Positions 31,772-33,373 of a stretch of DNA of 33,373 bases are shown piece by piece. The DNA comes from Actinomycetales bacterium (GTDB lineage Bacteria; Actinomycetota; Actinomycetes; Actinomycetales; Actinomycetaceae): NCBI GenBank assembly GCA_017882885.1, contig JADGOQ010000125.1:1-33373 (forward strand), in the 5' to 3' direction. Below the pieces are notes generated by a model. That model was not told the origin of the DNA, searched no databases, and was given only the letters and a program-made list of their open reading frames with translations. The first letter of the stretch is position 1; each line of letters starts with the position of its first letter. The position numbers and the translations under genes were made by a program.

Positions 31772-32673
31772 GTGCCCGATTTCCTCTCCGAAGCCACGAC
31801 CATCCAGGCCGAGATCACCCTCGGTACCCGGTCCACGTCGATCAACGCCGTGCTGCGCGGCGGTGCGGCCCCCGCGGACGTTGCCGACCGTCCGGTGGTG
31901 CTGCTGCGGGCCGACATGGACGCGCTGCCCATCCCCGAGGCGACCGGGATGGAGTTCTCGAATGCACGTCATGTCGGCCACTCTGGAGCACGGCCGGTAC
32001 GCCTCCAAAGGCCGGTCCGGTGATGGCAGCGGTCGACAAGATGAGCGTCGACATCGTGGGCAAGGGCGGCCACGGTTCGGCGCCGCACCTGGGGATCGAC
32101 CCGGTCCCGGTCATGGCCGAGGTGATCCTCGCCCTGCAGACGATGGTGGCCCGGAAGTTCTTCGTCTTCGACCCCGTCGTGGTCACGGTCGGCGTGGCCA
32201 ACGCCGGTGGGGCAGCCAACGTCATCCCGGAGAAGTGCCACATCGAGTGCAGCATCCGCACCTTCTCGGTGAAGCACCGCGAGAAGATGGAGAAGCTGGC
32301 CCAGGAGGTCGTGACCGGTGTGTGCGCCGCCCACGGCCGCACGGCCGAGATCGACTGGGCGCCGGGCATGTACCCGACGGTCAACGACGCCGATGCCGTC
32401 GCGTTCGCGGTTGAGCAGATCGAGACCGTGCTCGGCCCCGGACGGTACCGGGAGCTGGACGATCCCTACGTCGGGTCCGAGGACTTCGCCGAGGTGCTGA
32501 TGCACGTTCCGGGGGCGTTCGTGTTCTACTCGGGCCTCCCCGCGGACCGGGACCTCGCCAGCGCCACGTTCAACCACTCGGCCACCGCCTGGTTCGACGA
32601 CTGCGTCATCGCCGAGGCCATCGCCTTCTACTGCCAGTTGGGCTGGGCGACCCTGCGGGACCTGGCCAACTAG
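31772..32673 (+). pseudogene. M20D amidohydrolase (aminoacylase-like) pseudogene with several lesions
   Basis: The gene starts at GTG 31772 behind AAGGAGG. The N-terminus VPDFLSEATTIQAEI jumps to TLGTRSTSINAVLRGG, omitting about 30 residues that normally hold the R-R-x-L-H...P-E region. VVLLRADMDALPIPEATGMEFSN is then followed, in another frame, by HVMSATLEHGRYASK, so roughly 90 residues with the metal-binding C-G-H-D segment are gone. An extra A in AAA (32007-32009) breaks the frame again before KAGPVMAAVDKM. From there the dimerisation and C-terminal catalytic parts (GKGGHGSAPH, YVGSEDFAEVL, FNHSATAWFDD) read intact to 32673. All three frames are needed, so no active enzyme can be made. Confidence 0.88.
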
Positions 32674-33373
32674 GAGGACGCCCGCCCCGTCGGCCCGGCC
32701 GCCCGGGCCGACGCCGCGTTGCGTTCGTGCTGGTCAAGGAGCCAGTGGGGGGCGCCGTGCAGTCGCGGGTCGTCCGCGCCGCGCGCAAGGCCGTCGAGGT
32801 ACGCGAGGTCCCGGTCCACGCGCGCCGACGGCGTGTCGCCCCCGTCCGCCGTCGCGCGGGCCACGTTCCCGTGGCCGGGCACGAGGACGCGCGCGCGGCG
32901 CGCGAACGGCTCGAGCACCCGCAGCCCCCGCAGGTACCCGACCGGGCCCTCGTCGTCGGGCAGTGGGATCTCGACGTCCGACAGCATGTCCCCCGCCACC
33001 AGCACGGCCGCCTCCTCGAGCCAGAGCGCGCCGTGCCCGTGGGCGTGCGCGTCGTGCGCCACCACCCGGATCGCCGGCCCCGCCCAGGGGAGCGTGTCAC
33101 CCTCCAGCGGGACGACGCCGCCCACGAGCGGCGCGAGGCCGGCCGGCCAGTCCGGTCCGAGCCCCGCCACGAGGCTGTCGCGCTCCCCGCCGGCGTCCCG
33201 GGCCGCGGCCGCGGTCGCGTACCGCGTGACCTCCCCGAAGCGGGGGTGCCACAGGACATGGTCGTGGTGCGCGTGCGTGGCCCAGCCCGCCACCACCACC
33301 AGCGATTTCGCCTCCAGCCAGCCGGCGATCGCCTCCAGCTCGTCGGGCTCCCAAGCGGGGTCGACCAGCACCA
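32670..33373 (-). CDS. MBL-fold metallo-hydrolase, C-terminal part (runs off right edge)
   Basis: About 233 residues are visible, with the start beyond 33373. The metallo-beta-lactamase fold motifs are present: THAHHDHVLW (H-x-H-x-D-H zinc site), HAHGHGAL, the metal-bridging Asp in LVAGDMLSDVEIP, and VPGHGNVA. A C-terminal helical stretch follows (ARVDRDLAYLDGLARG). It is a binuclear zinc hydrolase of general type, substrate unknown; lactonase, glyoxalase II or beta-lactamase-like assignments cannot be separated here. Its stop codon overlaps that of the convergent M20 pseudogene by 3 bp (CTAG). Confidence 0.88.
   Translation of the reverse strand, partial: VLVDPAWEPDELEAIAGWLEAKSLVVVAGWATHAHHDHVLWHPRFGEVTRYATAAAARDAGGERDSLVAGLGPDWPAGLAPLVGGVVPLEGDTLPWAGPAIRVVAHDAHAHGHGALWLEEAAVLVAGDMLSDVEIPLPDDEGPVGYLRGLRVLEPFARRARVLVPGHGNVARATADGGDTPSARVDRDLAYLDGLARGADDPRLHGAPHWLLDQHERNAASARAAGPTGRASS

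Overview
The window is GC-rich chromosomal DNA from an actinomycete. GTG starts are frequent, genes overlap by 4 bp (GTGA/ATGA), and -10 boxes are of TANNNT type, several of them placed so that transcripts would be leaderless. An MptB-type mannosyltransferase, a YegP-like protein, a DinB/DUF664 protein and a GMC oxidase of the mycobacterial ChoD type also fit. The order is uncertain; Micrococcales or Propionibacteriales are plausible. No rRNA, tRNA, CRISPR array or insertion sequence was seen.

Left (1-8252, mostly minus strand): a partial MFS transporter and a long acyl-CoA dehydrogenase, then a compact four-gene operon read from about 8280 down to 2750. It encodes an alpha/beta hydrolase followed by three different CHAT/caspase-like (clan CD-like) proteins, one of which lacks the expected catalytic cysteine. 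This is the best candidate in the window for an undescribed system: a protease-hydrolase module resembling conflict or regulated-cell-death cassettes in layout.

Middle (8439-21216): housekeeping and accessory genes. They are a small helix-hairpin-helix protein, MptB with a cytidylate-kinase-like protein, catalase with a strong terminator, a PAP2 phosphatase, a 53-bp tandem repeat, an EamA exporter, a DinB-fold protein, an operon of a shortened Sir2 and a phosphoglycerate mutase, YegP, a small conserved actinobacterial protein, and a GMC oxidoreductase/alpha-beta hydrolase pair behind a clear promoter and a 25-bp dyad.

Right (21242-33373): Fpg/Nei glycosylase; a GH65 phosphorylase with beta-phosphoglucomutase, which together turn a glucose disaccharide into glucose and glucose 6-phosphate; a hypothetical protein, GNAT and aldo/keto reductase; then a scarred region. 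The scarred region holds a chimeric remnant ORF, a small K+-channel-like gene flanked by 34-bp direct repeats, a fructokinase broken by one in-frame TAG, a rhodanese lipoprotein behind a CsoR/CstR-like operator, pgi, an M20 peptidase pseudogene with several lesions, and a partial MBL-fold hydrolase. GH65, beta-PGM, fructokinase and Pgi all feed hexose phosphates into glycolysis. The cluster of damaged genes between about 27.5 and 32.7 kb points to recent local decay and rearrangement. No gap without a gene exceeds about 300 bases; the longest are 10816-11059, 13483-13675, 8253-8438 and 31589-31771, and their contents are listed.
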